From an uncultured Flavobacteriaceae bacterium (GTDB taxonomy: Bacteria > Bacteroidota > Bacteroidia > Flavobacteriales > Flavobacteriaceae): a stretch of 7,385 bases of DNA. The notes below the pieces were generated by a model. It saw only the letters and a list, made by a program, of their open reading frames with translations, did not search any database and was not told the DNA's origin. The stretch covers positions 1 through 7,385 of the forward strand of contig CAMZLT010000216.1 in assembly GCA_947311745.1 (NCBI GenBank). The letters are read 5' to 3'. Of the stretch, positions 6,516 through 7,385 are shown in pieces (positions within the stretch are counted from its first letter, which is position 1; every line of letters begins with the position of its first letter). The translations under genes and the position numbers were made by a program.

Positions 6516-7352
6516 ATGAAAAATTTAATTTACATAGTACTATTTAGCATAATTTTACCAATATATTCACAAAAAGATAAAGCAGAGGATTTAGAAACAA
6601 AAGCAAAATTTTTAATCGAAAAAGGGAATAAATTATACAATCAAGCGAAATATACCGAAGCCGAAATTGCATACAAAGAAGCATTAGAAATAAATCCTAA
6701 TTACGATAAAGCACAGTATAATTTAGGAAATGCCTATTTTCAACAAAATAAAATTAAAGAAGCAACCGAACAGTTTGAAACTGCAAAAAAACTAAGCTCT
6801 GATAATTTTGTAAAAGCAGATGCCAATCACAATACTGGTAATATTGCCATGAAAAATAAAAAATATGCCGAAGCTGTAGAAGCATATAAAAATTCGTTGC
6901 GTAATAATCCGAAAGATGAGGAAACTAGATACAACCTTGCTGTTGCTCAAAAATTATTAAAAAAACAACAACAAAAGAATAAAGATAAAAATAAGGATAA
7001 AGACAAAAAAGACGATAAAGATAAAAAAGACGATAAAGATAAAAAGGACGATAAAGACAAGAAAAAAGATAAAAACAAGGATAACAAGGATAACAAAGAC
7101 AATAAGGATAAGGATAACAAAGACAAGAATAAAGATAAAAAAGACGACAAAAATAAAGACAAAGACAATAAAGGAGATAAAAACAAAAAAGACGACAAAC
7201 AACAACAAAAGAAACCGCAACCAAGTAAAATGTCTCCTGACCAAGTAAAAAATTTACTTAAAGCAATGAATAATGCCGAAAACAAAACGCAAAAGAAAAT
7301 GAATGCTAGAAAAGAACGTGGTAGAAAGGTGAAACAAGATAAAGATTGGTAA
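6516..7352 (+). CDS. batC: BatC, exported TPR protein with a Lys/Asp/Asn-rich linker
   Basis: This 278-residue protein has an N-terminal signal peptide (MKNLIYIVLFSIILPIYSQ, cleavage near residue 18-19), so it is probably periplasmic. About three tetratricopeptide repeats follow: AKFLIEKGNKLYNQAKYTEA (30-49) onward, AQYNLGNAYFQQNKIKEA (66-83) onward, and ANHNTGNIAMKNKKYAEA (103-120) onward, the last ending NPKDEETRYNLAVAQKLL. TPRs are protein-binding scaffolds. A 75-residue low-complexity tract (154-228) separates them from a basic C-terminal segment, MSPDQVKNLLKAMNNAENKT to the terminal KDW, which resembles the end of other BatC proteins. BatC is thought to bind the BatA/BatB ectodomains. 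It begins 2 nt after batB and is almost certainly co-translated. The linker is very long and repetitive and its length probably differs between strains; the TPR part shows no defect. Confidence 0.9.
   Translation: MKNLIYIVLFSIILPIYSQKDKAEDLETKAKFLIEKGNKLYNQAKYTEAEIAYKEALEINPNYDKAQYNLGNAYFQQNKIKEATEQFETAKKLSSDNFVKADANHNTGNIAMKNKKYAEAVEAYKNSLRNNPKDEETRYNLAVAQKLLKKQQQKNKDKNKDKDKKDDKDKKDDKDKKDDKDKKKDKNKDNKDNKDNKDKDNKDKNKDKKDDKNKDKDNKGDKNKKDDKQQQKKPQPSKMSPDQVKNLLKAMNNAENKTQKKMNARKERGRKVKQDKDW
6975..7199 (+). repeat. In-frame low-complexity Lys/Asp/Asn repeat tract inside batC
   Basis: The tract encodes residues 154-228 of BatC and contains 36 Lys, 27 Asp, 11 Asn and one Gly, with no Glu. Within it are three tandem 18-bp units encoding DKKDDK (7002-7019, 7020-7037, 7038-7055), differing by one or two bases, and three 9-bp units encoding KDN (7077-7103). 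The plus strand is overwhelmingly purine. The near-identical DNA units point to recent expansion by replication slippage, always in multiples of three. Confidence 0.9.
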
Positions 7353-7357
7353 AGGGA

Positions 7358-7385
7358 GTTATGAATTATGAGTTATGAGTTATGA
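7358..7385 (+). repeat. Four tandem heptamers (RTTATGA), running off the window
   Basis: GTTATGA, ATTATGA, GTTATGA and GTTATGA fill 7358-7385 without interruption, starting 5 nt after the batC stop. The array is cut by the window edge, so its full length is unknown. Every unit contains the overlapping start/stop ATGA. The period is the same as that of the spacer after moxR, though the unit differs. Confidence 0.85.

Noticed and set aside
6925..7285. Three long minus-strand open frames rich in Leu, Ser, Phe, Tyr and Val opposite the BatC linker
   Set aside because: They are antisense readings of the Lys/Asp/Asn repeat; the purine-rich plus strand lacks reverse-strand stops. Their composition is pure repeat and the plus-strand TPR gene is clear.
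1432..7352. The MoxR/Bat cluster as a new defence or phage-related system
   Set aside because: Every gene matches the known Bat operon in content and order. MoxR-VWA pairs do occur in other contexts, but nothing here departs from the housekeeping arrangement.

Overview
The window is AT-rich and looks like a chromosomal segment of a marine-type Flavobacteriaceae (Bacteroidota) member. Four things point there: a complete set of Bat ('Bacteroides aerotolerance') genes in the order usual for that phylum; a perfect Bacteroidota -7 promoter element (TATATTTG, matching TAnnTTTG) upstream of them; A-rich start regions with almost no Shine-Dalgarno sequence; and a surface lipoprotein of glycoside hydrolase family 26 type next door. 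No RNA gene, CRISPR array, insertion sequence or phage gene was seen.

Layout. Positions 1-151 are non-coding. Positions 152-1192 (minus strand) encode a lipoprotein related to GH26 glycanases. Positions 1193-1431 are a divergent intergenic region with the probable promoter of the plus-strand operon. Positions 1432-7352 hold six plus-strand genes: MoxR-type AAA+ ATPase, DUF58 protein, a BatD-like single-pass membrane protein, BatA, BatB and BatC. The last four junctions are tight (0-nt gap, 14-nt overlap, 35-nt and 2-nt gaps). The first junction is a 138-nt spacer made largely of degenerate 7-bp repeats. A second 7-bp repeat (four RTTATGA units) follows batC and runs off the end of the window. 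A full BatD gene would be expected just beyond it.

How the genes fit together. In this family of systems a MoxR ATPase works with von Willebrand factor A (VWA) proteins. Here there are three VWA-type proteins: soluble DUF58 and membrane-anchored BatA and BatB, all with intact DxSxS metal sites. There are also two exported partners, the BatD-like protein and the TPR protein BatC. The likely picture is an ATPase-driven cytoplasmic machine coupled to an inner-membrane/periplasmic assembly that supports envelope integrity or stress tolerance. The exact biochemical job is not known, and the Bat operon itself is not new.

The most unusual signal is in the GH26-like lipoprotein. The part that should close the (beta/alpha)8 barrel (alpha7-beta8-alpha8) sits at the N-terminus right after the lipoprotein signal, and the protein stops six residues after the presumed nucleophile on beta7. 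It reads as a circularly permuted GH26 barrel. Other points of interest are the heptamer-repeat intergenic elements and a 75-residue tract of BatC made only of Lys, Asp and Asn apart from one Gly.
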